64,000 nucleotides of DNA from Rhododendron vialii (Eukaryota > Streptophyta > Magnoliopsida > Ericales > Ericaceae): the NCBI RefSeq assembly GCF_030253575.1, contig NC_080561.1, positions 6,833,001-6,897,000 on the forward strand. Direction: 5' to 3'. The translations under genes and the position numbers were made by a program. The notes under the pieces were generated by a model, which saw only the letters and a list, made by a program, of their open reading frames with translations, searched no databases and was not told the DNA's origin. Numbering within the stretch: position 1 is the stretch's first letter; every line of letters begins with the position of its first letter. Positions 53,433-64,000 of the stretch are shown here, in pieces.

Positions 53433-53994
53433 GGCTCTTGTGATTCTACTCACTGGATGTCGATGGCTCCATTAGTCCATTATAACATGTTTACTTCGTT
53501 AAATTAGGTGGCAACTTTCAAGAATAGAAGAGTGCTATTCGATGCTCGGGCTGCGTTGAAAGGGCTCAACGCCTTGTGAATTGGATTATGATATTCCAGA
53601 ATATTGCGACGAAGAACCTTTTTATGTTCATTATTACTGTCGTCAGCATTTTTGTGGTGGATCAACGACAACCACCCCAAAAATGCCAACGACGGTTATT
53701 ATGAACGTAAAAATGTTCATTGTCGCAGTATTCTGGAATATCAGCATCCAGTTCACCAGAATTATGAGGCAAAACATGAAACCAATTCTTCGGCTGAGCA
53801 CTTTCAACGCAGCCCGAGCATCCGAGAGCGTTGAGTCTAGCGCTCTTCTGTTCTTGAAAGTTGCCACCTGATTTAATGAAATAAACATGTTATAAAGGAA
53901 GTATGGAACCATCGACATCCAGTTGGTAGAATCACAAGAGCCTTAAATATTAGAACTTTTGCAATATTTAGTTGATGTAAAATACGTTCCTTTT
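53381..53994. repeat. Long inverted repeat in unit E, about 290-bp arms
   Basis: The arms pair through TATTTTGCATCAACTAAAT, AAGTTCTAATATTT, GGCTCTTGTGATTCTAC, GGATGTCGATGG, GGTGGCAACTTTCAAGAA, GATGCTCGGGCTGCGTTGAAA and ATGATATTCCAGAATA; the centre is near 53668 (GTGGTGG ... CCACCCC). The left arm overwrites the end of the BED-finger frame. No clear target duplication. A transcript would fold into a long hairpin. Confidence 0.9.
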
Positions 53995-54136
53995 GCAATA
54001 TCCATCGTCATCGACACGGGCGGCAAGTGGAGGTCATGAAGATGTTATACTAGACGAAATGGATGTAAGTATGTCTAATTGTCTATCATTAAATTCCTTC
54101 CTCTTATTCATATTTTGATACACATATGTTGTCCTT

Positions 54137-54565
54137 TTGGATGCGAAGAGTACAATTAAACAAGTGTTCCAGTTAACAGTAAGCTATATTTCTGTTTTGC
54201 CTTATGTCCGAGATATCATTGTGCATTTTGTTCCCAGTAGTAATTATACGAACGGCGTTGATGCAAGCATTAAAGGCCCAAAGCCATTACCTTCGGACAT
54301 TGAAGCTTACATCATGTGGAAATGGAATAAAGTTGATGCAGTTTCTTACACATGCATTGCTCTCTGTTCAGGATGCCTCATGGAAGTGGCCTCCATTACG
54401 GCCACTGTGTTTGAGCTTGAAAGTTTTTCTGTAGCAAAGAGAGTTAAATGTCTTTTTCCTCCCAGTCTTCTTGGTTTAAGAAGCCAGTCTGTTCCTTTCA
54501 CATCAGGATTTTTAGTCCCGTTTCTTGGTTCAAACAATGTTTTGGTATGCTTCGATTTTAGGTGA
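54137..54565 (+). CDS. Hypothetical open segment of 142 codons (unit E)
   Basis: Open from MDAKSTIKQVFQLTVSYISV to LVCFDFR. In unit D the homologous stretch is open for DVALSDAKSTIKQVFEFTVS before a hAT insertion, and an acceptor-like TGAAGCAG precedes it, so this is probably an internal exon rather than a complete gene. A good donor (GAAATGGAT|GTAAGTAT at 54057-54072) lies upstream. No domain recognised. Weakly hydrophobic with a CSGCLMEVAS segment. It may be a decaying exon of an expanded family; fragments also occur at 36434-36720. Confidence 0.4.
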   Translation: MDAKSTIKQVFQLTVSYISVLPYVRDIIVHFVPSSNYTNGVDASIKGPKPLPSDIEAYIMWKWNKVDAVSYTCIALCSGCLMEVASITATVFELESFSVAKRVKCLFPPSLLGLRSQSVPFTSGFLVPFLGSNNVLVCFDFR

Positions 54566-54800
54566 CTCATTCCTGTGAAACATGTTTTCATCTGGATTTC
54601 ATACAACGGATGATTGTCTCCAACGATATAAATGAGCCATTGATAACCGGCTATGAGGTCTGCCCTTGATTCTCGATGTTTTCTGGAGGGAGTCGTGCGA
54701 ACTGATTAAAACATTTCTACTTGTATTTGCAAACTTCATACGGAAGAAACATTTTCTTATTTGTTGATCATTTCGCTAATCCAGTTTCAGAATCATCTGA

Positions 54801-57120
54801 TCTTAGCGATAGATTTCACGTATATGGTGTTCTCTAGCTGCTTCGATGGAAGAAACATTGCTACTCTCTCTCTCACTCTGCCCTTTGTTTCCATCTTTCT
54901 GTAAACCAATTTGAATCTCTATAATACCCACAAACACACGTACATATGGATCTATAAGTACATTCATACGATCCGCATATTGGGGTTTTGATGTAATCCG
55001 CTTCGAATCTTATTTGTTGATTATTAAATAAAACGCAGCTTGTTGTTGAGTTGAATTGTATATGCCCAATTTACTAAAGATTTTAACACCTTTCTACGTA
55101 TGCCCAATCTGGGACGTTTCTGTACGGATTAGTGTGACTTTGGTTAAGTTTTGCTACATCAGTTCTGGATCAAATTGGTATTTTAAGTGCTGAGGCATGC
55201 GAATGTTTCCCCTTGTATGATTCGCCCGGTTGCTGAAGAACGCTCGCTGGGAAATGAAATAACTAGGCTTGCACTTTCTTGTACTGCTTCAAAATTTCTC
55301 TTTGAACTCAAAGAACGTATATTGTTTGAAGAATCCTGACCAATTAGTGGAGCCTTGGCACCAGCGGTGGATGTCGTGGAATCAATAGGCCTATTTCATG
55401 GAAGGTCCTCAAAATTGTCCATCCGCAAGAATCACAGCATTAATCAGCGGCCGACCGTGGTTTTTTTACTGCTTTTAATTCGATAATGGAGAATTTTCCA
55501 TTGTTTTCTCAGTTTTTTTATTGGTTCACTCCTATTTTTGTTAGGGTTTCTATGAGATGACTTTACAAAGAGAGAGGTACTCCTGCCATGAGTTCAAATG
55601 CAGTGGGTTTCTGTCCATGGTTTACGATCACATCATAATCCTTAGATACCTGGAACTGAATCTATAGGCGGTGCATGGCAGGATGGAACAGAAAAGCAGC
55701 ATGGCATTGGACTGAGGTAATGAGAGATGAGGCGCTTGAGCCGGCTGATTGAGGTGATCGGAATCTGTAGAGGTTGATATATGTTGGCAGAGGAGCCATT
55801 GAAGGAGTGCAAAATTATTGAGGGTGATGCGAAGATCTCCCGTTCCCTACTGATTATGCTGATGGATATGTATCTGCTGGGAGGTATATTGCTCCATTTT
55901 GTTTTGCATTGGGGTTTTCTCTGCCTTTACTTTATTTCAGTTGCTTGCTTGCTTCGCATTCACGGTTGACATGGTTAGTTTAGTTGTGGCAATGCATGAC
56001 CTTTTATTTTTGTTGAACGGCATATGCATGATCTTTTAGAACTTGCTATATGAATATATGATCATTCTCGAGCTTTGACTTATTGATGATTATCTTGATT
56101 TGCTTGAGTAATACTGTTGCGTAGTTTGTTGGAGATTGCTCCAGCCTCCAAGTCTATTTGGAGATGAAATTTGGATCGGTGGAAGAATCCTTCCCATTTC
56201 CGTGTTTTGTACATGAACTAAATGTTACTTAAATGTGTCTTTTTGCTGAAATGGGAGACAACATACGCGGCAATATTTTGCAATTTCATATGCATAAACA
56301 AATTAAAGTCCCTTTGGTATAAATACTGGTGGTAGTTTTGGCTCTTATATTCTTGAAGTCAAATGTTCATCTTACTTATACTTGTTCTGTGAAGTGCATA
56401 GAACGAAATGGAGTAACGAAAAAGGAAGCGTTGGGGATTTTCATCAACACCGTCGACATGGGATGTTTCAAATGTCAGTTTCCTGAAGCAAATTTTGCAT
56501 CTTTGGAAAGCGAGGTATGCCTACTAGTTACTAGGAAATTATTGATTCCTTGTACACGAGCTATGCCTTCTGTGTTTTCGTAAACATTGCTAGTGGATTG
56601 GCCTCAGTTTTGATTTTGTTCTATTGATTTATCTTCATGTACCAGTAGAAGTGCAAGTTAAAATGCCCAAGTCTTGAGTTGGTTTAGGAACATAAATGAA
56701 AGTCCAATTAGGAAGTTTGTTTTGGGTTTTGAAGGAGGTTTGAGTGGAGAGAGATAGATAGAGAAAATGTATTAGAGACCGTGTGCAGGGGCTTTAAAGC
56801 CCGCAAACAAACATGATTCGGAAACAAAGCCTTGGTTCTTCATGCTTTCATCTTGGACTTTAACATTTTTTTCTTCAAATCATCTTGGACCCACCTGGTT
56901 CTTCATGTTTAGGAACAGGGGTAAACCTTCTTCTAACAATATTTGCTTTCAGTGTTCATTCATTTTGATTATTATGTTACCGTACATACGAAAATAACCA
57001 TCACTACAATAACTGAAACATAATAAAAATAAATAAAAAGCAATGACCACACACAGTTATATGCAACACACGTCCCCCGAAACACTAGTGATATCATAAA
57101 AAGTTTAAAAAAATAAGTCG
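54801..57120. other. Gene-poor stretch with two exon-like pieces
   Basis: Two short open pieces on the plus strand end at donor-like GGTAT: 55781-55882 (MLAEEPLKECKIIEGDAKIS..., then CTGGGAG|GTATAT) and about 56390-56514 (CIERNGVTKKEALGIFINTV, then GAAAGCGAG|GTATGC). Their real starts and partner exons are unclear and I do not recognise them. The rest is AT-rich without features. Confidence 0.3.
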
Positions 57121-58502
57121 CTCCCAAACACCCCTAAGAGGGGCAAAAAACAATAGCCTTTGCTGCTTATATGACCAGTTATCATCCAATGGTCCATATT
57201 TTTTTTTCTTATCCTGCCTGTAATATTCCCACCCTAGACGTGCACAAGATATATGAGCCTATAAATGCATCACCTACCCTTCTCCCATGGTATCCTGGAG
57301 GAGGTTCTATATCTCGTGGTGTTCCATAGCCTTGCTTGCCTTGTCTGTTTTTTGGCGAATCAATTAACAAGTCCATAGGGTTGATTAAATTCCTACCGTC
57401 TAGGTCTCCGCATACTATGACCAACACTGGCCATCCATTTTTTTCCTTAGAAAGTAGTAGTAGTGCTCGGTAGGTTTGAGAAGGTACATATTCTCATCTC
57501 AAGGAGTATCCAATACACCCGAGACAAATGGACAATGTTCTCGTTCTTCCTCCGTGGAGGAGGTGGCAAGAGATGACTGGTAAGGAGATCGCGTCTGCAA
57601 TTGGAGTTACCATCTTGATGATAGTGAAGAAGGGGTGGCAAGGGCGAGCATGCCGTAGAGAGAAGCAGCGATGAAACCAAGCATATCATATATTCAACCG
57701 GTCAGTTTCTCATTAAAGTCGTTCTCTTTAAGACCCTCATTAGTAAATTCACGTTTCTACGCTAGATTCCAAAGGCCAATATGTTTTGTACGAAAGAGAG
57801 AAGGAAAATCGGGTGACGAATGTCCTATATGAAATCATTTAGACATTTAGTGCAAATATTCTCTCTCTTTCGTACATTGCATATTGGCCTTTGGGATCTA
57901 GCGTAGGAATGTGAATTTGCCGATGAGGATCCCAAAGATAACAACTTCAATGAGGAACTAACCAATTGAATATATGATATGCTTGGTTTGGTCAGGCCTT
58001 CTCTCTACAATATGGCTTGCCGTTGCTAACACCAACTTTACTATCTCCAAGATGGTAACTCCAATTACTAAGGCAATTTCGTTATGACTCATCTTCTGCC
58101 ACCACCTTCGCAGAGGAGGAATAAGAACATTGTCGACTTCTCTCGGGTGATTTGGATACTCCCTGCGAGGCGAATATGTCCCTTTTCAAACCTAGCGAGC
58201 ACTACAACTATTTTCTTGGAAAAAATGGATGGCAGTTGGTCAAACTATACGGAGACTTGCACGGTTGGAATTTAAGTAACCCTATGGACTTGTTAATTGA
58301 TTCGCCAAACCAGATAAGGTGAGTAAGGATGTGGAATACCATGAGATACCAGGATACTATGGGTGAAGGGTACGTGTTGTATTTATAGGCTCATATATGT
58401 TGTACACGTTTAGCTAGGGTAGGATTAAAGGCGGGAAAAGGAAAATAGAATAAATATTGACGATTGAAAGATAATAAAGAAAATACTAGGGGTGTTTGGG
58501 AG
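57121..58502. mobile_element. Long-inverted-repeat (foldback-like) element, 1382 bp
   Basis: Outer ends CTCCCAAACACCCCTA and its inverse. The arms of roughly 650 bp pair along most of their length, e.g. ATATATGAGCCTATAAAT, CTATGGACTTGTTAATTG, AAAATGGATGGC, AGGAGGAATAAGAAC-like, ATATGATATGCTTGGTT and AAAGGCCAATATG around the centre near 57830. The short frames inside (57209-57689, 58084-58275) are mirror images of each other and not genes. No target duplication found. Confidence 0.85.
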
Positions 58503-59115
58503 TTTAGTGGTAGAAGAATGTGAATGCCAAAGCTTAAAATTCCCTCGCAATGCCTTCTACAAAATATTGCACTTCGTTGATCCGTCGTATATGATAAGAA
58601 TATTAAACATTTGGATCCTTCTATTGAGAGCCACTAAGTTAAAGAAAATGAAAAAAATTACACACTCCGCTACATTTTTTTATACTTTTCAATATACTTT
58701 CACACACATCTACGCATTTTTCACAAATTTTAACGCACTTTTTCAACATTAAAACAACTCGATGGGCTGCATTTTAGCATTTTCCTAAATTATTTTATCT
58801 ACTACTGTAGTACTTTTTTCTTCACAAGAATATGTAAATTGAAAGTCGAGCAAATTTCTTACCTACTTTTAGTACACAATAAAACATCCATTTTATAGCT
58901 TTACTTTGACATGATCAAAAAGCAGTTTTGAATAAGAACTGAGAAGGTGCAGCAAATATACAACAAAGTCACAACATTCCTTGAATACATAAGACTATTT
59001 TTCTGTTTCCAGAAATGAAGACTCGACAGAGTCTATGTCGAGTCTATACATCACCATCCTTTCCAGAAGATAGCCATATATCACGAAAGGTCAACTAGCC
59101 ATTGCACATCCCTGC

Positions 59116-62100
59116 TTACAGTTTTGACACTGGTAAACCTGTACTGCGAATGGAACTTTAGGTGCAAGTGAACTCATACGTCTATTGACAAAACTGGAAG
59201 AGTTATAGAGTGATAGTATTACCTAAGGCTTTTGCGTTGACAATGCTTGGGCTTGCAGCTGGAGGAGGAGCATTCTCATTTAAGAATGGTTCTACGCGAT
59301 TTGAATCGGACCAAACTGGGTATCCTTTGATTTTTCCCTGTAGTTGTCACAGTAAAGACGGTCACTAGTCCCTTAGAATTTGCAATATCATTTGAACACA
59401 AGTTAAAGCAGAAGGGTAAAATTAGACAAAACCAAGCTTAAACAGAGGCTTCACTTTCCAACGAATAAGTTTCTCAGCTGTAGATTTCATACCAAGACAT
59501 TCAAAGCAGCCAGCGTTGCCATTCCTTCACGAGTCCACTGCATAAAATCATGTGGAGGTTATTTATCTATCGAGGTTATTTATCTATGGTGGTGTTATTT
59601 ATACAAGGATATTCTCAAATAGCTTTAGACGTTATTTTAGTGCTTAACCATTACATAGTTTAGTTAGGTTATCTAATCTTCAGTCGCCCGTTATCATTGG
59701 GAAGAGCCTATTAAAGGGAAAAACTATTGGGTGCTCCTAGGGCACCGCCAATGGTGTCCCAACATGAAAAACAGTGTCCTTTCTCGACCACAAATTCATG
59801 TGGGGCCGATATCATCCATCTATATTGTCCCGCATCAGCTATCTTATATACATTGATGACCAAATAGCAACACAAGGATTAGCTTGGTTTCGTAAATGGA
59901 CAAATCTATTGGGTATCATTTGCAGGAAAATATTTTTACCAATGTTTGAGCCTAATCTAGCGATAAACTGATCAGTATTACCTTGGAAGCAGAAGCAATG
60001 TGAGGTACCACGATGGCATTTTTCATGTCTGCAAGTCCAGGTTTCATGTATGGTTCATCCTAGTTCAGAATAGCAATGGATGAGAATTTGCTAACTTGAA
60101 GCTTTATAAAAATAAGATACACTCAAACCAAATAACAAGGTTCCTTTACCTCGAAGACGTCGAGACCAACTCGAAACATAGGATTCTCTTTCAAATGCTC
60201 CACAAGAGCTACTTCATCAACCACAGGCCCGCGACTGCAGTTTATAAGAATTGCTTCCTACGGATGAAAATTCCATCCTTTTACTGGGATGTAAATCACG
60301 TACTCGTACTATCTTCTCAAATCATCAATAACTAGAAAAAATTCAATCAAGGTTTACCTTTTTCATCTTTGAGAGGCTTTCTTTATTTACTAGATGATAA
60401 GTTGTTTTGTCCAAGATTGGATGAAGACTTATCTAGAATGAAGCATCAATAGCCATTAATTCAAAAAGAAACAAAAGAAGTTTTCCTAAAAATGCACAAT
60501 AAATTCAAGGCAAGATTCTTACCACATCGGCCTCTCGGAGAACCTCTTCCATGCTCGAGGCTCTTTTCCAAGTAACAGGTTGTTCACCATTGGCTTTTAG
60601 GAACTGACCGTAAGCTGCAAAAGGGCAATGAATCAGTATCAACATAGACTTACAAGTGGTTAACTTCAAGAGGTCATCCAGACATGCCTGTGATAAACTT
60701 TTCGAGGCGTGTGGATTGATACAGATCGTAGTAAATTAAGTTCATTTTGAATCCTTCGACCTGTTACAATAGCACAACAGAAGTTCGTAGCACAACAAAT
60801 GCACATACTGAAATACATTGAACCAAGCGAATGGCTTCCAGGTCATCTCACGAGTCATGACAAAACACATCTAAAATCTGAGCCTTCTACTTTGGCACTA
60901 CCTTTCCTGACTACCTCTTGAAATGTTTATCATGGTAGAAAGTGAAATTATGTAAAAGTATTAATGTGCATGCCTACTTTATAAGCATAGTTTTACAATT
61001 TGGGATAGCAAAATAGACATGGGACAAGTCTTTCTGTGCCCTAGATCTCCTTTGCAACAGCTCAAATACATTTCGAGTTGTTGTGAACTATGTTTATGCA
61101 CCTCTCAGTTTGTTTAATTACTAACTTAAATAAGTTTGTAAACAAAACTACTTAAGCAGAACCAGATTTTCGAACAGCCGCAAACCACAGGTGGGCAAGT
61201 AAAAACTGGTCAATACACCAGATTGGATAGTTGGCAGTATGAAATTACCATCATTCTAGCATAAGCAGATCCAATTCGACCAGCTCCAATGACACCAACA
61301 GTCTGTCCTTTTAGCAAGTTCCCCACAAATCTATTTAGTAATAGAAGACGAAGTGCATAATCATACTCATGAAGAGCACGGTGAAATCCACATTAACATA
61401 ACTATCATAAGTCAAGCAAAAGTAATAAAGCTAAGGCATTGGAAATTCAAGTTGTCATACAAATGTGGAAGCCACCCATCATATAAGCCTGCCCTCATGA
61501 ACTCATCAGCTTCAACAATTCTTCTAGCTGCTGCTAAAGAAAGCGAAGCAGCTAACTCTGCTGTAGTCTCCGTGAGAACTCCCTAACCACACAATCAATG
61601 CATCGATGTCAATATATTACTTCTTTGGACCGATTCAAATTTTATGCAAGTACATTGCCATATTTATGCATAATCTCGTGTGCATTCTAAAGCATTTGTG
61701 TTTGTGGTGACTCAAGTGGAAGGGATGCTGAATGCAATTTAAGTTTGGATTCCTATGACAAAATGACAAAAGGGTATGCACTTGTGGAGTTAGAATGGTA
61801 CAACACAATGGCTAACTACTCTATGTAGCATAGTTTCGTCTCACGAACATTTCATCAAGCATGTCGTCTGCATTCATGACCAAAACACAAACAGACATCA
61901 AAGAGAAACAAACATACAGGTGTGTTGCCAACAGCGACACCGTACTTAGTGGCCGCGTTGACATCGACATTGTTGTACCCAACAGCCATGTTACTGAAAG
62001 CCTTGCCTCCTGCTCTGCTCAATGCAGAGAACAGTGTTTCACCCCAATCCTCAGTCAACTGGAAAACCCAACAAAAAGTTTAAATATACTAAACCAACCC

Positions 62101-62831
62101 AATAAACACAAAGAAAACCCATCTCAAGAATCGAAATATAAATACTTGTCCGATCACTCCATCGCACTTATTGCCGATCAGAGCAATGATATCTTCGACA
62201 GACAATATGGTTTTCTTCTGTGTGCATATCTGAACATCAAAATGAACAAAATTAAATCAAAAATACTTAACCAAAATGCTATGGGTACTGATCGGTTGGT
62301 CATAACCATTAGGTACTAACCCCTTGTGCGGGGCCATCTCGAGTCTCACACAAATAATGAAATAAATAATTCGAGACGTTCACTTTGTTTTTTTGAACGA
62401 TGGACGTGCATTTTGTTTTAATGTGCTTTGTAATAATTCGATTCCGATATCGATAAGAGTTTAATCAATAACTTCAACTAGTGGTCTTCTTCAAAATTCT
62501 GGATAGCGAATTCTAAATAAATAATTAAATGAATTGTCGATATCCGAATGAATTGAAGTCTTACAAAGCATATTAAAAAAAATTATTTTGAACAAAATCA
62601 ACGTGTCGAATTATCTGTCTGGACCCTATGCGTATCGGTACCCACGGCCGGATTCATTACGTTAAAAATGCAAAGAAAAGGAAACAGAGTAATTGAAATG
62701 GAAGAAGATTTACTTCGACGCGACAATCTTGTTCGATTAAGAGATTGATCCACCTGGTACCAGGCATGGATTTTGTGCTGATAACTCTGTATTTCCCATT
62801 TGGGTTATACACCTCGATCGACACTGGCTTC

Positions 62832-62836
<5 letters not shown>
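59116..62836 (-). CDS. HPR1: Peroxisomal NADH-dependent hydroxypyruvate reductase (glycerate dehydrogenase)
   Basis: Reduces hydroxypyruvate to glycerate in the photorespiratory cycle, in leaf peroxisomes. Thirteen exons, all joining in frame to 386 residues, the usual length: 62714-62836, 62146-62229, 61918-62058, 61461-61582, 61249-61330, 60688-60760, 60523-60614, 60358-60432, 60150-60257, 59982-60059, 59493-59537, 59223-59337, 59116-59138. It starts [17 protein letters not shown]. The NAD-binding GxGxxG is [15 protein letters not shown] (about 169-183). Catalytic-region landmarks of the D-2-hydroxyacid dehydrogenase family are [22 protein letters not shown] and [13 protein letters not shown] (the His of HIAS is the acid/base). 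The C-terminus LPVSKL is a type-1 peroxisomal signal. Intron 6 has a GC donor (ACAG|GCATGT) with a normal AG acceptor; the others are GT-AG. Intron 1 carries a MITE-like insertion. Copies of the 3' end lie at 19012-20708. Confidence 0.97.
60686..60687 (-). promoter_or_regulatory. Non-canonical GC splice donor, HPR1 intron 6
   Basis: On the minus strand the exon ends TTTATCACAG and the intron starts GCATGTCTGG. The next exon begins CTTACGGTCAG after TTTTGCAG, giving [13 protein letters not shown] as in other plant HPR1 proteins. The nearest GT (four bases in) would break the frame. GC-AG introns are a known minority class. Confidence 0.85.
62283..62643. mobile_element. MITE-like insertion in HPR1 intron 1
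   Basis: Ends GGGTACTGATCGG and the inverse ATCGGTACCC, with further weak inner pairing (GAACAAA.., TCGAATTAT). About 360 bp. It accounts for most of the 482-base intron. Target duplication not clear. Confidence 0.5.

Positions 62837-62868
<32 letters not shown>
62837..62868. repeat. CT/GA microsatellite directly before the HPR1 start
   Basis: An uninterrupted CT run on the plus strand abuts the ATG (62836), so on the gene strand the leader ends in a GA tract. Confidence 0.9.
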
Positions 62869-62869
<1 letters not shown>

Positions 62870-63047
62870 GCTACGAAGTGGAGTAGTACCAAAAGAAACA
62901 GAGAGGTTTGAATTTCAGTTGCTCTGTTTCTCTTCAGTAAATGCCTGTTATGGTGTGACGCGGACTACGGTATTAAGGGTGAGTTCAGCCAACTTTTAGC
63001 GGATTTTTTTGACACGATTTTTTTTTTGGTTTTCTCGTAATTTTATT

Positions 63048-63475
63048 GGCTCCGTTTGTTTCAATGTAAAATATTTTACATGTAAAATATTTTTTCAGAA
63101 AACAAACTTCAAACTTTTATTTTCGGTATTTGATTGGCACTTGAAAATATTTTTAGAAATTAACAGAATTGTGTAGAGAGAGAAAATGAGGATTAAACGG
63201 TGGAGATATCTGAGAATATTAAAACTGAATGAGGGTTAGGACTGACGATCGAGGAAACTGAGCAGTGAGAATTGCAATAAAACTCAGCGGATTCATTTCG
63301 GAAATTGACTTACCTTGAAAATAACTTGTGGAAGATTTAAAGGTAAGTCATTTTCATCCAATTAAGGGAAAAGTTTTACATGTAAAATATTTTTTTCATT
63401 TTTTACACAACCAAACACTGGAAAATAGGTAAAACATTTAACCGAAAAATATTTTACACTCAAACAAACAGAACC
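63048..63475. mobile_element. MITE, 428 bp, nested in an older AT-rich inverted repeat
   Basis: Termini GGCTCCGTTTGTTT and the inverse AAACAAACAGAACC. Inner pairing through TGTAAAATATTTTACATG. It interrupts a weaker inverted repeat whose halves are about 62985-63047 and 63476-63725 and end AAATTATGAGAAAAC. No clear target duplication. Confidence 0.7.
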
Positions 63476-63725
63476 TAAGAGTCAGGTCAAATTTTTACAT
63501 CATTTTTTCCGTCTCGATGAAAGGAATCGAAAAAGCATATGAAGGCAAACAAAAATTGAAAAAAATTCATATACTGTAAGATAATTTTCTTGAGTCTTTT
63601 CGTCGTCTTATACTAACTTTTATGTATATTTTTATACTTTTTTGATTTCTCTCGTTAAGACGAAAAATATATGATGGAAAAATTATGAGAAAACAGCTAA
63701 AAAGACTGAAAAAGTATGGCAAACC

Positions 63726-64000
63726 AATCCTAAATTAGGTTTGCCACTTGATTTGTTTCAACGAAAAAGATTGGAACGGTTATTATAGGCCGTTGATTCT
63801 GTGGGGCCTATGGGGGATGCAGGTTATTATGGTGAGTCAGGTTGGAGGATTGGAATTTTGGCCCTGGAAGTGTTTGGACCTCTCGATTGTGGCACTGGAT
63901 AAAACGGATATGGCTGCACGGCTGAACGACACGTAAGGGGCCTATCCTTTTTCTTGGAATGACATAAATGACCCCTTCTGACTGCAAAGTGAGATCCATT
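63726..64000. other. Window end, no gene recognised
   Basis: Short overlapping open frames on both strands but no recognisable protein. It may belong to a feature outside the window. Confidence 0.4.

Larger units (their letters stand above)
51781..54800. repeat. Duplication unit E (partner of unit D)
   Basis: Collinear with 37500-40903. Contains two tandem copies of an 80-90 bp GGGATTAGTGGTAATCTTGT...AATCTCACCCTAAC block (about 51980-52150), then TATATATATACCACCGCGCA, a leader, an added BED-finger segment, an inverted repeat and an open coding segment. It shows the uninterrupted sites for the D insertions. Confidence 0.85.

Noticed and set aside
61861..62319. 152-codon plus-strand frame over HPR1 exons 2-3
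   Set aside because: Antisense shadow spanning an HPR1 intron.
1..64000. CRISPR arrays, operons or bacterial-type regulatory sites
   Set aside because: The window is clearly plant nuclear DNA. The tandem arrays lack the unique-spacer structure of CRISPR.

Overview
The window is nuclear DNA from a flowering plant, most likely a core eudicot. Three things show this: spliced genes with plant intron structure (a 13-exon peroxisomal hydroxypyruvate reductase ending in SKL, and a two-exon SKP1), a lineage-expanded CPR30-like F-box family, and a dense load of plant DNA transposons. I could not identify the species from sequence alone. Repeats far outweigh genes. Five genes look intact: a two-exon membrane/coiled-coil protein of unknown function (815-2850, +), SKP1 (4188-6737, -), two related F-box genes (33421-34479 and 44390-45412, -), and HPR1 (59116-62836, -).

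Layout, left to right. 1-6850: a 5'-truncated copy of SKP1 exon 2 at the window edge, the membrane/coiled-coil gene with nested MITEs in its intron, a decayed partial copy of that gene's coiled-coil exon, then the real SKP1. 7392-13871: a 6.48-kb segment with matching hAT-type ends, a near-perfect 8-bp target duplication and GGCACG-type subterminal arrays. It holds no recognisable transposase but does contain exon-like pieces. 13.9-26 kb: a small-transposon graveyard with a hairpin Mutator-like element, several hAT elements with clean 8-bp target duplications, a copy of the 3' end of HPR1 broken by two hATs, and directly next to it a FAR1-type pseudogene lacking its transposase core.

26-46 kb: three diverged copies (A about 26.0-31.1 kb, B about 31.1-34.6 kb, C about 40.9-45.4 kb) of a segment carrying an F-box gene on the minus strand. 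B and C keep an intact gene. A keeps only C-terminal pieces, and truncated F-box tails also lie downstream of both intact genes. Between and beyond them lie two copies (D about 37.5-40.9 kb, E about 51.7-54.8 kb) of another unit holding a long inverted repeat and an unrecognised coding fragment; E also has a BED-type zinc-finger fragment. Because the units are paralogous, several insertions can be read against an empty site in a sister copy.

46-58.5 kb is gene-poor. It contains a foldback-like array of a 30-bp unit that switches orientation in the middle (47.44-48.03 kb), another Stowaway-type MITE and a 1.38-kb long-inverted-repeat element. 59.1-62.8 kb is HPR1, and the last kilobase is nested MITE sequence.

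SKP1 and the F-box proteins belong to the same SCF ubiquitin-ligase machinery, but they are more than 25 kb apart and nothing suggests coordinated regulation. HPR1 is a photorespiratory housekeeping enzyme. I found no RNA genes (only tRNA-derived SINE remnants) and no CRISPR. The most unusual structures are the orientation-switching 30-bp array, the 6.5-kb hAT composite, the long hairpins and the F-box tail duplications.
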